DNA from: Streptomyces sp. CCM_MD2014
Lineage (GTDB): Bacteria > Actinomycetota > Actinomycetes > Streptomycetales > Streptomycetaceae
Assembly: GCF_000772045.1 (NCBI RefSeq)
Contig: NZ_CP009754.1
Span: forward strand, 2,790,001-2,854,000
Direction of reading: 5' to 3'
DNA length: 64,000 nucleotides
Shown here piece by piece: positions 8,686-17,142 of the stretch (position 1 is the first letter of the stretch; every line of letters begins with the position of its first letter). The position numbers were made by a program, and so were the translations under genes. Under the pieces are notes generated by a model. That model was not told the DNA's origin, did no database searches, and worked only from the letters and a program-made list of their open reading frames with translations.

Positions 8686-10520
8686 GCATCGACGCGTACG
8701 CGGACCCGGGTACGCCGGACCGCCGGGGCGGCTGGCGGTACCTGGCGTGGCTGGTGCGGCGGCAGTGGCCGCGCTGCCTGGCGGGGGCGGTGCTGGCCAG
8801 CGTCTGGATGGTGCTGCTGGCGGCGACCCCGTACCTCATGGCCCGAGCCGTCGACCAGGGCCTGGAGCCCGGCGACCTGGGCGCGCTGGCGGGCTGGACG
8901 GGTGCCATGGTCGCCGTCGGCGGGGTCAACGCCTGGCTGGGCATGATGCGGCACCGCACGATGACGAAGGTGCGGATGGACGCCAACTTCCGCACCGTCA
9001 AGGTGGTCGTCGCCCACGCGACCCGGCTCGGGGCGGCCCTGCGCGCCCAGGTGGGCACGGGCGAGGTCGTCACCATCGGGGTGGGCGACGTCCAGACCAT
9101 CAGCGGGTCCCTGACGGCGGTGGGGCCGGGCGTCGGGGCGGTCGTCGCCTACGCGACGGTCGGCGGACTGATGCTGTCGGTGTCGACCCGGCTCGCCCTG
9201 GTGGTGCTGCTCGGCGTGCCGCTGCTCGCGGTGGCCCTCGGCCCGCTGATGAGCCGTCTGCAGGGCAGGGAGACCGAGTACCGGGAGCGGCAGTCCGTCC
9301 TGACCGCGCGGATCGGCGACCTGGCGGGCGGGCTGCGGGTCCTGAACGGACTGGGCGGCAAGGGCCTGGTCGCGGACGCCTTCCGCCGGGACTCGGGCCG
9401 GCTGCGCGGGCAGGGCTACCGGGTCGGCGCGGTGACCAGCTGGATCCAGGCCCTCGGTATGGGGCTGCCGATGCTGTTCCTGGCCCTGGTGACCTGGATG
9501 GGCGCGCGGCTGGCCGCCCAGGGGCACATCAGCGTGGGCGAACTGGTGTCGGTGTACGGCTATGTCGTCGCGCTGGGCTGGCCGGTGGCGTTCATCATCG
9601 AGATGGGCCACCAGCTCAGCCGCGGCGTGGTGGCCGCCCGCCGCGTCGTCGCCTTCCTCCGCCTGGAACCGGCCCCGGACGAAGGCACCCGGGACGCCCC
9701 CGCGGAACCCTCGGTGCTCCACGACCCGGCCTCGGGCGTCCGCGTCCTCCCCGGCCGCCTCACCGCCCTGGCCACGTCCCGCCCGTCCGACGCCGCCGAG
9801 ATCCTGGACCGCCTGGGCCGCTACACCCCGTCGGACGCGACCTGGGGAGACATCCCGCTGGCCGACATCCCCCTCCCCCAGATCCGCTCCCGCATCCTGG
9901 TCGCCGACCCGGAGGCCGACCTCTTCGCAGGCCCCCTCAGCACTGTGGTCGGCGCTCAGGAGATGCCGAGCAGGGGCGCGGGCAGTGTCGATCTGCGGCT
10001 CCGCCGCGTGGGCGCGACAAGTCACAACGCACCCGCAGACGCGGAACCACCGCCCGGGGCGGGCGAGCCGGCGAGTCTCACCGCAGCCCTCCACGCGGCC
10101 GCGGCCGAGGACATCGTCCGCGCCCTCCCGGACGGCCTGCAAACCCACGTCGCGGCCCAGGCCCGCGACCTGTCCGGCGGACAACGCCAACGCATCCGCC
10201 TCGCCCGCGCCCTCCTGACCGACCCCGAAGTCCTCCTCGCCGCGGAACCCACCTCCGCACTGGACGCCCACACGGAAGCCACCGTGGCCGACCGCCTCAA
10301 GCAGGCCCGCCAGGGCCGCACCACCGTCCTCGCCGCCACCTCACCGCTGCTCCTCGACCGCGCGGACGTCGTGCACCACCTGGTCGACGGCAAGGTCGCG
10401 GCCACCGGCACGCACCGGGAACTGTTGGAGACCGAACCCGGCTACCGCGCCCTGGTCGCGCGGGACGACGAGGGCGCCGCGGACACCGAGGGCGCCGAAG
10501 AAGGGGCACCGGCCCGATGA
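8682..10520 (+). CDS. ABC exporter half-transporter with severely degenerate ATPase domain
   Basis: 612 residues from a GTG that overlaps the previous stop (GTGA). The membrane domain (about 20-320) is normal. In the nucleotide-binding domain Walker A is gone: where GxxGxGKST is expected (about 360-370) the sequence is LTALATSRPSDAAEIL. Walker B reads VLLAAEP, lacking the Asp, and the switch His is Ser (AATSPLLL). The signature DLSGGQRQRIRLARAL and D-loop SALDAHTE are intact. It therefore cannot bind ATP at its own Walker site but can donate a signature loop to the partner encoded next. The region before the signature (9960-10090) is unusually long and Ala/Pro-rich. Confidence 0.88.
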   Translation: MSIDAYADPGTPDRRGGWRYLAWLVRRQWPRCLAGAVLASVWMVLLAATPYLMARAVDQGLEPGDLGALAGWTGAMVAVGGVNAWLGMMRHRTMTKVRMDANFRTVKVVVAHATRLGAALRAQVGTGEVVTIGVGDVQTISGSLTAVGPGVGAVVAYATVGGLMLSVSTRLALVVLLGVPLLAVALGPLMSRLQGRETEYRERQSVLTARIGDLAGGLRVLNGLGGKGLVADAFRRDSGRLRGQGYRVGAVTSWIQALGMGLPMLFLALVTWMGARLAAQGHISVGELVSVYGYVVALGWPVAFIIEMGHQLSRGVVAARRVVAFLRLEPAPDEGTRDAPAEPSVLHDPASGVRVLPGRLTALATSRPSDAAEILDRLGRYTPSDATWGDIPLADIPLPQIRSRILVADPEADLFAGPLSTVVGAQEMPSRGAGSVDLRLRRVGATSHNAPADAEPPPGAGEPASLTAALHAAAAEDIVRALPDGLQTHVAAQARDLSGGQRQRIRLARALLTDPEVLLAAEPTSALDAHTEATVADRLKQARQGRTTVLAATSPLLLDRADVVHHLVDGKVAATGTHRELLETEPGYRALVARDDEGAADTEGAEEGAPAR

Positions 10521-12274
10521 CACAGCTGCCGGTCGCCGACCGCACCGACGTCCGCCGCGCCGCAGTCGGCCTCGTGCGCGCCGACCGGAGGTCCTTCGCC
10601 GTCGTCCTGGGCCTCAACGCGCTGGCCGCGCTGGCCGGTCTCGCGGGGCCGTGGCTGCTGGGCCGGATCGTCGACGAGGTGCGCGCCGGGGGCGGGGTGG
10701 ACGCGGTGGACCGGATGGCCGTCGCCATTCTCATCTGCTCGCTGGCCCAGTTGCTGCTGGCCCGCTGGGCGCGCTACGTGGGGTACCGGTTCGGGGAGCG
10801 GACGCTCGCCCGGGTGCGCGAGCGGTACGTGGACCGGACGCTGGCGCTGCCCGCGTCGGTGGTGGAGCGGGCGGGGACCGGGGACCTGACGACGCGCGGC
10901 ACCGCCGACGTGACCGCCGTCGGGACGACGTTGCGCGACGCGGGCCCGGAGCTGCTGGTCAACGCGGTGCAGGCGCTGTTCCTCACCGCCGCGGTCTTCG
11001 TCCTCGACCCGCTGCTCGGTCTGGTCGGGGTGCTGGGGCTGACGCCGGCCTGGCTCGCCCTGCGCTGGTACCTGCGCCGGGCGCGGGCGGCCTATCTCGC
11101 CGAGGGCGCGGCCAACTCGGACGTCGCGGAGAGTCTGGCGGCCACGGTGTCGGGGGCCCGCACCGTCGAGGCGTTCGGGCTGGCCGGGCGGAGGGTCAGG
11201 GCGAACCGCGAGGCGCTGGAGGTCTCGCGGCGCGCCCGGTTCCGCACGCTGTTCCTGCGCAGCGTGTTCTTCCCGGCGGTGGACGTCTCCTACGTCCTTC
11301 CCGTGGCGGGTGTGCTGCTGCTCGGCGGGGTGCTGCGGGCGCACGGGTCGGTGAGCCTCGGCGCGGTGGTGTCCTGCGCCGTGTACCTCCAGCAGCTGGC
11401 CGGGCCGCTGGACGAGGTGCTGATGCGGGTCGAGCAACTGCAGGCCGGTGCCGCCTCCTTCGCCCGGGTCGAGGGGCTGGCGGGGGCGCCGCGCGCGGGG
11501 GCTGACGAGTCGGCGGTCCCGGCGGACGACCGTATCGACGTGTCCGGCGTGCGGTACGCCTACGAGCGGGGCGGAGAGGTGCTGCGCGGGGTGGACCTGA
11601 CGGTGCGGCCGGGCGAGCGGCTGGCGGTGGTCGGTCCTTCGGGGGCCGGGAAGACCACGCTGAGCCGGCTTCTCGCGGGCGTCGACGCGCCGACGGAGGG
11701 ATCGGTGACGGTGGGCGGGGTGCCGGTGGTCGCCCTGGGTCCGGAGCGGCTGCGCCGGCAGGTGGTGCTGGTCACCCAGGAGCACCATGTGTTCCTGGGC
11801 ACCGTCCGGGACAATCTGCTCATCGCCGAGCCCGCCGCCACGGACGAGGAGTTGTGGGCGGCGCTCGCCGTGGTGGGCGCCGAGGAGTGGGTGCGGGAGC
11901 TGCCCGGGGGCCTCGACGCCGAGCTGGGGGCGAAGGAGGGCGCGCACTCCACGGACGGTTCGCAGGCCCAGCGGCTCGCCCTGGCCCGGGTGGTGCTGGC
12001 CGACCCGCACACGCTGATCCTGGACGAGGCGACCGCCCTGCTGGACCCGACGACGGCCCGCCACACGGAGCAGGCGCTGGCCGCCGTGCTGAAGGGCCGT
12101 ACGGTCGTCGCCATCGCACACCGCCTGCACACCGCGCACGACGCCGACCGGGTGGCGGTGATGGAGGGCGGCCTGGTGACCGAACTGGGCACGCACGACG
12201 AACTGGTGGCGGCGGGCGGGGCGTACGCGGCCCTGTGGGGTTCCTGGCACGGGGAGCCGTCCGCCGGGTACTGA
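10517..12274 (+). CDS. ABC exporter half-transporter with intact Walker motifs and lost signature
   Basis: 585 residues. Membrane domain about 15-320; nucleotide-binding domain with Walker A GPSGAGKTT (about 373), Q-loop LVTQEHHVFLG, Walker B LILDEATALLD (about 500) and switch His AIAHRLHT, all canonical. The signature that should read LSGGQRQR reads STDGSQAQR (about 478). It complements the preceding protein exactly: one composite site has this Walker set plus the partner's LSGGQ, the other is dead on both faces. Last gene of the four-gene coupled operon (ATGA overlap at 10517). Streptomyces pairs like this are usually annotated as multidrug exporters; the real cargo is unknown. Confidence 0.9.
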   Translation: MTQLPVADRTDVRRAAVGLVRADRRSFAVVLGLNALAALAGLAGPWLLGRIVDEVRAGGGVDAVDRMAVAILICSLAQLLLARWARYVGYRFGERTLARVRERYVDRTLALPASVVERAGTGDLTTRGTADVTAVGTTLRDAGPELLVNAVQALFLTAAVFVLDPLLGLVGVLGLTPAWLALRWYLRRARAAYLAEGAANSDVAESLAATVSGARTVEAFGLAGRRVRANREALEVSRRARFRTLFLRSVFFPAVDVSYVLPVAGVLLLGGVLRAHGSVSLGAVVSCAVYLQQLAGPLDEVLMRVEQLQAGAASFARVEGLAGAPRAGADESAVPADDRIDVSGVRYAYERGGEVLRGVDLTVRPGERLAVVGPSGAGKTTLSRLLAGVDAPTEGSVTVGGVPVVALGPERLRRQVVLVTQEHHVFLGTVRDNLLIAEPAATDEELWAALAVVGAEEWVRELPGGLDAELGAKEGAHSTDGSQAQRLALARVVLADPHTLILDEATALLDPTTARHTEQALAAVLKGRTVVAIAHRLHTAHDADRVAVMEGGLVTELGTHDELVAAGGAYAALWGSWHGEPSAGY

Positions 12275-12345
12275 CCGGCCGGACAGTAACCGGCCCCGGA
12301 CGGCAACGATTCCGTTTATCGAACGTGAACGCCCGGTCAACGAAC

Positions 12346-12409
12346 CATTTCCAGCCAACTTAGTGACGCGCTCCTGACAAGTAGCGCCTTCTCCTGCCAC
12401 TCTTCCGTC
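12346..12409 (+). promoter_or_regulatory. Upstream box shared with the second M4 protease gene (copy 1)
   Basis: About 65 bp that align with 14734-14798 upstream of the neighbouring protease: a TTT-rich stretch followed by GCCAAC, 11 unmatched bases, then CTCCTGACAAGTAGCGCCTT and, 10 bases on, TCTTCCGTC. The match in otherwise diverged non-coding DNA indicates a common promoter or operator. No transcription start can be assigned from sequence. Confidence 0.55.
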
Positions 12410-12565
12410 GGCCCCTTCACAGTGCCCCCACAGCTTCCCCACGAGCGCTGTGCCGAGGCCAGCTCCTAGCACCAGGTTTCTGCGTACCGCACAGTTCCGC
12501 CCGGCCGGCCACCCGCCGACCGGTCTCCCCTGGCCGCGTGACCCGCGGCCACGCAGAAGGAGTCA

Positions 12566-14617
12566 GTGTTGAGCAGCAGTACTCCCCACAGACGCACCTC
12601 CCACACCACCTCCCGCCGCGCCACGCACCGGCGTGCCGCGGCGGTCGCGCTGGCCGGTGTCGCCGCGCTGATCGCCACGGCGGTCCAGTCCGGCACCGCC
12701 ACCGCGGCCCCGGACCCGTCGCCCGCGAAGGGCAGCGAGCTGGTCAGGCTCAGCCCGGCCCAGCGCGCCGAGCTGATCCGCGACGCCAACGCCACCAAGG
12801 CGAAGACGGCCGACGAACTGGGCCTGGGCGCCAAGGAGAAGCTGGTCGTCCGGGACGTGGCCAAGGACCGCGACGGCACCCTGCACACCCGCTACGAGCG
12901 CACCTACGACGGCCTGCCGGTCCTCGGCGGCGACCTCGTGGTGACCAGTGACGCGGGCAAGACCGAGCAGGTCGTCAAGGCCACGGCGAAGGCGATCAAG
13001 CCGGCCTCCGTGACGCCGAAGATCTCCGCCGCGAAGGCCGAGTCGCAGGCGGTGTCCGCCGCGAAGGCCGCCGGCGCCGAGCAGCCGGACGCCGACCGCG
13101 CCCCGCGCAAGGTGATCTGGGCGGGCAGCGGCACTCCGGTCCTGGCGTACGAGACGGTCGTGGGCGGCCTCCAGGAGGACGGCACCCCGAACGAACTGCA
13201 CGTCATCACCGACGCCGCCACCGGCGCCAAGCTGTACGAGTACCAGGGCATCGAGAACGGCACCGGCCACACCACGTACAGCGGCACCGTGACGCTCGGC
13301 ACCGCGCAGTCCGGGTCGTCGTACACGCTGACCGACACCGCGCGCGGCAACCACAAGACGTACAACCTGGGCGGCCGGACCTCGGGCACCGGTTCGCTGT
13401 TCACCAACTCCGACGACGTGTGGGGCAACGGCACCTCCTCCGACCCGGAGACCGCCGGCGCCGACGCCCACTACGGGGCCGCGCTGACCTGGGACTACTA
13501 CAAGAACGTGCACGGCCGCTCGGGCATCCGCGGCGACGGTGTGGCGGCGTACAGCCGGGTCCACTACGGCAACGCCTACGTCAACGCGTTCTGGTCGGAC
13601 AGCTGCTTCTGCATGACCTACGGCGACGGGATCAACAACTCCAACCCGCTCACCGCCATCGACGTGGCCGGGCACGAGATGACCCACGGCGTCACGTCCA
13701 ACACCGCGGGACTCAACTACAGCGGCGAGTCCGGCGGTCTGAACGAGGCCACGTCCGACATCTTCGGCACGTCGGTCGAGTTCTACGCCAACAACTCCTC
13801 GGACGTCGGTGACTACCTCATCGGCGAGGAGATCGACATCAACGGCGACGGCACCCCGCTGCGCTACATGGACAAGCCCAGCAAGGACGGCGCGTCCTAC
13901 GACAACTGGTTCTCGGGCATCGGCAACTCCGACGTGCACTACTCGTCGGGCCCGGCCAACCACTTCTTCTACCTGCTGAGCGAGGGCAGCGGCACCAAGA
14001 CCATCAACGGTGTCACCTACAACTCGCCCACCTCGGACGGCCTCCCGGTCACCGGCATAGGCCGCGCCAAGGCCGAGAAGATCTGGTTCCGCGCGCTGAC
14101 CACGAAGTTCACGTCGACCACCAACTACGCGGGCGCCCGCACCGGCACCCTCGCGGCGGCCGGTGAGCTGTACGGCACCGACAGCGCCGAGTACACCGCG
14201 GTGGCGAACGCGTGGGCGGGCATCAACGTCGGCTCGCGGCCCGGTGGCGGCGACCCCGACCCCGGGGACGGCAGCACCTTCGAGAACGACACGGACGTGA
14301 ACATCCCCGACTACGGGTCGGCGGTCACCTCGTCCATCACGGTCACGGGCCGCTCCGGCAGGGCACCGAGCAACCTCCAGGTGGGCGTGGACATCGTGCA
14401 CAGCTGGCGCGGTGACCTGCGGATCGACCTGGTCGCGCCCGACGGGTCGACGTACCGCCTCAAGAGCAGCGGCTACGACCCGGCGGAGGACGTGCACGAG
14501 ACCTACACGGTCAACGCCTCCTCGGAGACGGCCAACGGCACCTGGAAGCTCCGCGTCCAGGACCAGGGCCCGGCGGACACCGGCTACATCGACGCCTGGC
14601 GGCTCACCTTCCCGTAG
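12566..14617 (+). CDS. Secreted neutral zinc metalloprotease (M4, thermolysin family) with C-terminal P/Homo B domain
   Basis: 683 residues. A Sec-type signal peptide (Arg-rich start, hydrophobic core, TATAAP near 50) is followed by an FTP propeptide with TRYERTYDGLPVLGGDLVV and the M4 peptidase domain: zinc ligands HEMTH (370-374) and E394 in GGLNEATSD after the canonical 19 residues, and catalytic His in DVHYSSGPANHF. The last 110 residues (about 573-683) form a P/proprotein-convertase domain often found on secreted proteases. It degrades extracellular protein. A GAAGGAG ribosome site (12556-12562) lies 3 nt from the GTG at 12566 but 6 nt from the in-frame TTG at 12569, so TTG may be the real start. 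Confidence 0.95.
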   Translation: MLSSSTPHRRTSHTTSRRATHRRAAAVALAGVAALIATAVQSGTATAAPDPSPAKGSELVRLSPAQRAELIRDANATKAKTADELGLGAKEKLVVRDVAKDRDGTLHTRYERTYDGLPVLGGDLVVTSDAGKTEQVVKATAKAIKPASVTPKISAAKAESQAVSAAKAAGAEQPDADRAPRKVIWAGSGTPVLAYETVVGGLQEDGTPNELHVITDAATGAKLYEYQGIENGTGHTTYSGTVTLGTAQSGSSYTLTDTARGNHKTYNLGGRTSGTGSLFTNSDDVWGNGTSSDPETAGADAHYGAALTWDYYKNVHGRSGIRGDGVAAYSRVHYGNAYVNAFWSDSCFCMTYGDGINNSNPLTAIDVAGHEMTHGVTSNTAGLNYSGESGGLNEATSDIFGTSVEFYANNSSDVGDYLIGEEIDINGDGTPLRYMDKPSKDGASYDNWFSGIGNSDVHYSSGPANHFFYLLSEGSGTKTINGVTYNSPTSDGLPVTGIGRAKAEKIWFRALTTKFTSTTNYAGARTGTLAAAGELYGTDSAEYTAVANAWAGINVGSRPGGGDPDPGDGSTFENDTDVNIPDYGSAVTSSITVTGRSGRAPSNLQVGVDIVHSWRGDLRIDLVAPDGSTYRLKSSGYDPAEDVHETYTVNASSETANGTWKLRVQDQGPADTGYIDAWRLTFP

Positions 14618-14651
14618 GCCGGCCGGCCCACGGGCACACCACCCCGAGCCA

Positions 14652-14692
14652 GGGCGCCGCTCCGGAGGTTCGACTCCTCCGGGGTGGCGCCC
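14652..14692 (+). terminator. Hairpin terminator after the first M4 protease
   Basis: Two nested 7-bp arms, GGGCGCC/GGCGCCC outside and CCGGAGG/CCTCCGG inside, separated by 3-nt bulges and closed by a 7-nt loop. It starts 35 nt after the stop codon. No long U tract, as is normal for high-GC actinobacterial terminators. The loop region resembles a tRNA T-arm by chance. Confidence 0.65.
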
Positions 14693-14733
14693 TCTTCATG
14701 TCCTTCACATTTCGCACGCACACAACCGGCCGA

Positions 14734-14798
14734 CTATTTTCGGCCAACATCATCGGGCCCTCCTGACATGTACGCGCCTTCGGTGTCAGTCTTCCGTC
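14734..14798 (+). promoter_or_regulatory. Upstream box shared with the first M4 protease gene (copy 2)
   Basis: Counterpart of 12346-12409: TTTTCGGCCAAC, 11 unmatched bases, CTCCTGACATGTACGCGCCTT, 9 bases, then TCTTCCGTC. Lies 74-138 bp before the GTG start of the second protease, versus 157-220 bp for the first. Confidence 0.55.
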
Positions 14799-14871
14799 AC
14801 CCGCCGCACAACTTCGCAGCAACCGGCCGGACACCCCACGCCGACCGGATCCCCCCACCGAAGGAGCTTGT

Positions 14872-16521
14872 GTGTCTTCCCTCTTCGCGCGCCACAAGCG
14901 CACCACGCTGGCCCTCGCCACCGCGGTCGCAGCCGGAGCGATGCTCACCACCGGTCTGACCGCGGGCAGCGCCGCCGCCGACAGCACCGCGCCGTCGGCG
15001 CTCGCGGGCGCCCCGGTCCTCCTGTCGGACACCGCCCGCAGCGCGCTCATACGGGAGCAGCAGGCCGGCGCGGCCGACGCCGCCCGTCGGATGGGCCTCG
15101 GCGCCAAGGAGAAGCTGGTCGTCAAGGACGTGGTCAAGGACCGCGACGGCACCGTGCACACCCGCTACGAGCGCACCTACGACGGCCTGCCCGTCCTCGG
15201 CGGCGACCTCGTCGTGCACCAGTCGAAGTCCGGGGCCACCAGAGGCGTCACCAAGGCGACGAAGGCCGCCATCAAGGTCGCCACGGTCACGCCGAAGGTC
15301 AAGGCGGCCAGGGCCGAGCAGCAGGCGCTGTCCGCGGCCGAGGACGCCGGGTCGTCGAGGACCGCGGCCGACTCCGCGCCCCGCAAGGTGATCTGGGCCG
15401 CCGAGGGCAAGCCCGTCCTCGCCTACGAGACCGTGGTCGGCGGCCTCCAGGACGACGGCACCCCCAACGAACTGCACGTCATCACCGACGCCGCCACCGG
15501 CGCCAAGCTGTACGAGTACCAGGGCATCGAGACCGGCTCCGGCAAGAGCCTCTACTCGGGCACGGTCGAACTCGGCACCACCAAGTCCGGCTCGTCGTAC
15601 CAGCTGTACGACACCGGGCGCGGCGGCCACAAGACGTACAACCTGGCCCGCAAGACCTCCGGCACCGGCACCCTGTTCACCGACGCCGACGACGCCTGGG
15701 GCACCGGCACCGCCTCCAGCGACCCCCAGGACCAGACCGCCGCCGTCGACGCCGCCTACGGCGCCCAGGTCACCTGGGACTTCTACAAGGAGAGCTTCGG
15801 CCGCAACGGCATCAAGAACGACGGCAAGGCGGCCTACTCCCGCGTCCACTACGGCAGCAACTACGTCAACGCCTTCTGGTCGGACAGCTGCTTCTGCATG
15901 ACCTACGGCGACGGCTCGGGCAACACCAACCCGCTGACCTCGCTGGACGTGGCCGGGCACGAGATGAGCCACGGCGTCACCTCCAACACCGCGGGCCTCG
16001 AGTACAGCGGCGAGTCCGGCGGCCTCAACGAGGCGACCAGCGACATCTTCGGCACCGGCGTGGAGTACTTCGCGAACAGCTCCACCGACAAGGGCGACTA
16101 CCTCATCGGCGAGGCCATCGACATCAACGGCGACGGCACCCCGCTGCGCTACATGGACAAGCCCAGCAAGGACGGCGCGTCCAAGGACTACTGGGACTCC
16201 GGTCTCGGCGGCGTGGACGTGCACTACTCGTCCGGTCCCGCGAACCACTTCTTCTTCCTGCTGGCCGAGGGCAGCGGGGCGCGGACGGTCGACGGGGTGG
16301 ACTACGACTCGCCGACCCACGACGGCTCCACCGTCACCGGCATCGGCCGGGAGAAGGCCCTGCAGATCTGGTACAAGGCGCTGACCGAGTACATGACCTC
16401 GACGACCGACTACGCCGACGCCCGCGCGGCCACCCTGAGCGCGGCGTCCGACCTGTACGGCGCCGACAGCACCGAGTACAAGACGGTGGGCGCGGCCTGG
16501 ACCTCGGTCAACGTGAACTGA
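14872..16521 (+). CDS. Secreted neutral zinc metalloprotease (M4, thermolysin family)
   Basis: 549 residues, a tandem paralogue of the preceding gene but without the P domain. Signal peptide (hydrophobic core to about 37, Ala-rich cleavage site), FTP propeptide with the same TRYERTYDGLPVLGGDLVV motif, and M4 domain with zinc site HEMSH (363-367), E387 and catalytic DVHYSSGPANHF. GTG start at 14872 with AAGGAG 5 nt upstream. Tracts of 66-67 bp are identical to the first gene at every position, including synonymous sites, among diverged sequence, which points to gene conversion or a fairly recent duplication. Same shared upstream box, so probably co-regulated. Confidence 0.95.
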   Translation: MSSLFARHKRTTLALATAVAAGAMLTTGLTAGSAAADSTAPSALAGAPVLLSDTARSALIREQQAGAADAARRMGLGAKEKLVVKDVVKDRDGTVHTRYERTYDGLPVLGGDLVVHQSKSGATRGVTKATKAAIKVATVTPKVKAARAEQQALSAAEDAGSSRTAADSAPRKVIWAAEGKPVLAYETVVGGLQDDGTPNELHVITDAATGAKLYEYQGIETGSGKSLYSGTVELGTTKSGSSYQLYDTGRGGHKTYNLARKTSGTGTLFTDADDAWGTGTASSDPQDQTAAVDAAYGAQVTWDFYKESFGRNGIKNDGKAAYSRVHYGSNYVNAFWSDSCFCMTYGDGSGNTNPLTSLDVAGHEMSHGVTSNTAGLEYSGESGGLNEATSDIFGTGVEYFANSSTDKGDYLIGEAIDINGDGTPLRYMDKPSKDGASKDYWDSGLGGVDVHYSSGPANHFFFLLAEGSGARTVDGVDYDSPTHDGSTVTGIGREKALQIWYKALTEYMTSTTDYADARAATLSAASDLYGADSTEYKTVGAAWTSVNVN

Positions 16522-16542
16522 CCGTCCCGCCCGACACGGCCC

Positions 16543-16576
16543 GCGGCACCCGGAACCATCGGTTTCCGGGTGCCGC
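16543..16576 (+). terminator. Strong hairpin terminator after the second M4 protease
   Basis: Perfect 13-bp stem GCGGCACCCGGAA / TTCCGGGTGCCGC with an 8-nt loop, beginning 22 nt after the stop codon. It ends just before the predicted -10 box of the next gene. Confidence 0.75.
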
Positions 16577-16592
16577 CCTACCCTTGGTCCCC

Positions 16593-17102
16593 ATGTCCTT
16601 CACGTACGACGACGTCGGCGCCACCCGCGAGCAGGACCACTGCCCGCCCGGCTTCCGCCCCATGCACGTACGCACCCGCCTCGGGGAGGGCGAACCGGTG
16701 TTCCGGCGGGCCGCCGAGGCCCTGCTCACCTGGGAGATGCACCGGGAGATGGGCGTCGGCATCGAGGCGAGCGCGGAGCGCGCCGCGCCGGGCGTCGACG
16801 TCACCGTCACCCTCGCCGGCATGATCAAGGCACCCTGCCGGGTGGTGTGGACCCTGGAGGAGCGCCGCCGGGCGGGCTGGGCCTACGGCACGCTGCCCGG
16901 CCACCCGGAGTCCGGCGAGGAGGCCTTCGTGGTGGACCGCACGGGCGACGGCACGGTCTGGCTGACCGTGCACGCCTTCAGCCGCCCGGCCAAGTGGTAC
17001 GCCAAGGCCGGCGGGCCTGCCGCCCGCGCCTTCCAGCACGCGTACGCCCGCCGCTGCGGCACCGTCCTCAGGCGGCTGAGCGGCGGCGACGAGGAGAACT
17101 GA
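16593..17102 (+). CDS. DUF1990 family protein
   Basis: 169 residues, the usual size of the DUF1990 family (SRPBCC-like fold expected), with the family pattern around LLTWEMHREMGV, a central VTVTLAGMIKAPCRVVW and the ending FSRPAKWYAKAGGPAARAFQHAYARRC. Function is unknown. Start at ATG 16593: there is no ribosome site, but TACCCT at 16579-16584 sits 8 nt before the ATG, the layout of a leaderless mRNA. Convergent with glgP, 40 bp apart. Confidence 0.85.
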   Translation: MSFTYDDVGATREQDHCPPGFRPMHVRTRLGEGEPVFRRAAEALLTWEMHREMGVGIEASAERAAPGVDVTVTLAGMIKAPCRVVWTLEERRRAGWAYGTLPGHPESGEEAFVVDRTGDGTVWLTVHAFSRPAKWYAKAGGPAARAFQHAYARRCGTVLRRLSGGDEEN

Positions 17103-17142
17103 GCCCTCCTCGTCGCCGTCCGCCGTCCCGCCGTCGCGGGGC

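Noticed and set aside
12563..14497. Long open frame antisense to the first M4 protease (over 600 codons)
   Set aside because: Composition is Arg/Val/Gly/Ala dominated with no domain; it is a shadow of high-GC codon usage in the real gene.
14652..14692. A tRNA T-arm-like piece (GGAGG TTCGACT CCTCC) that could be a tRNA gene or attachment site
   Set aside because: Only about 20 nt separate it from the possible acceptor partner CCACCCC; there is no D-arm or anticodon arm. It is explained as the terminator of the upstream protease.
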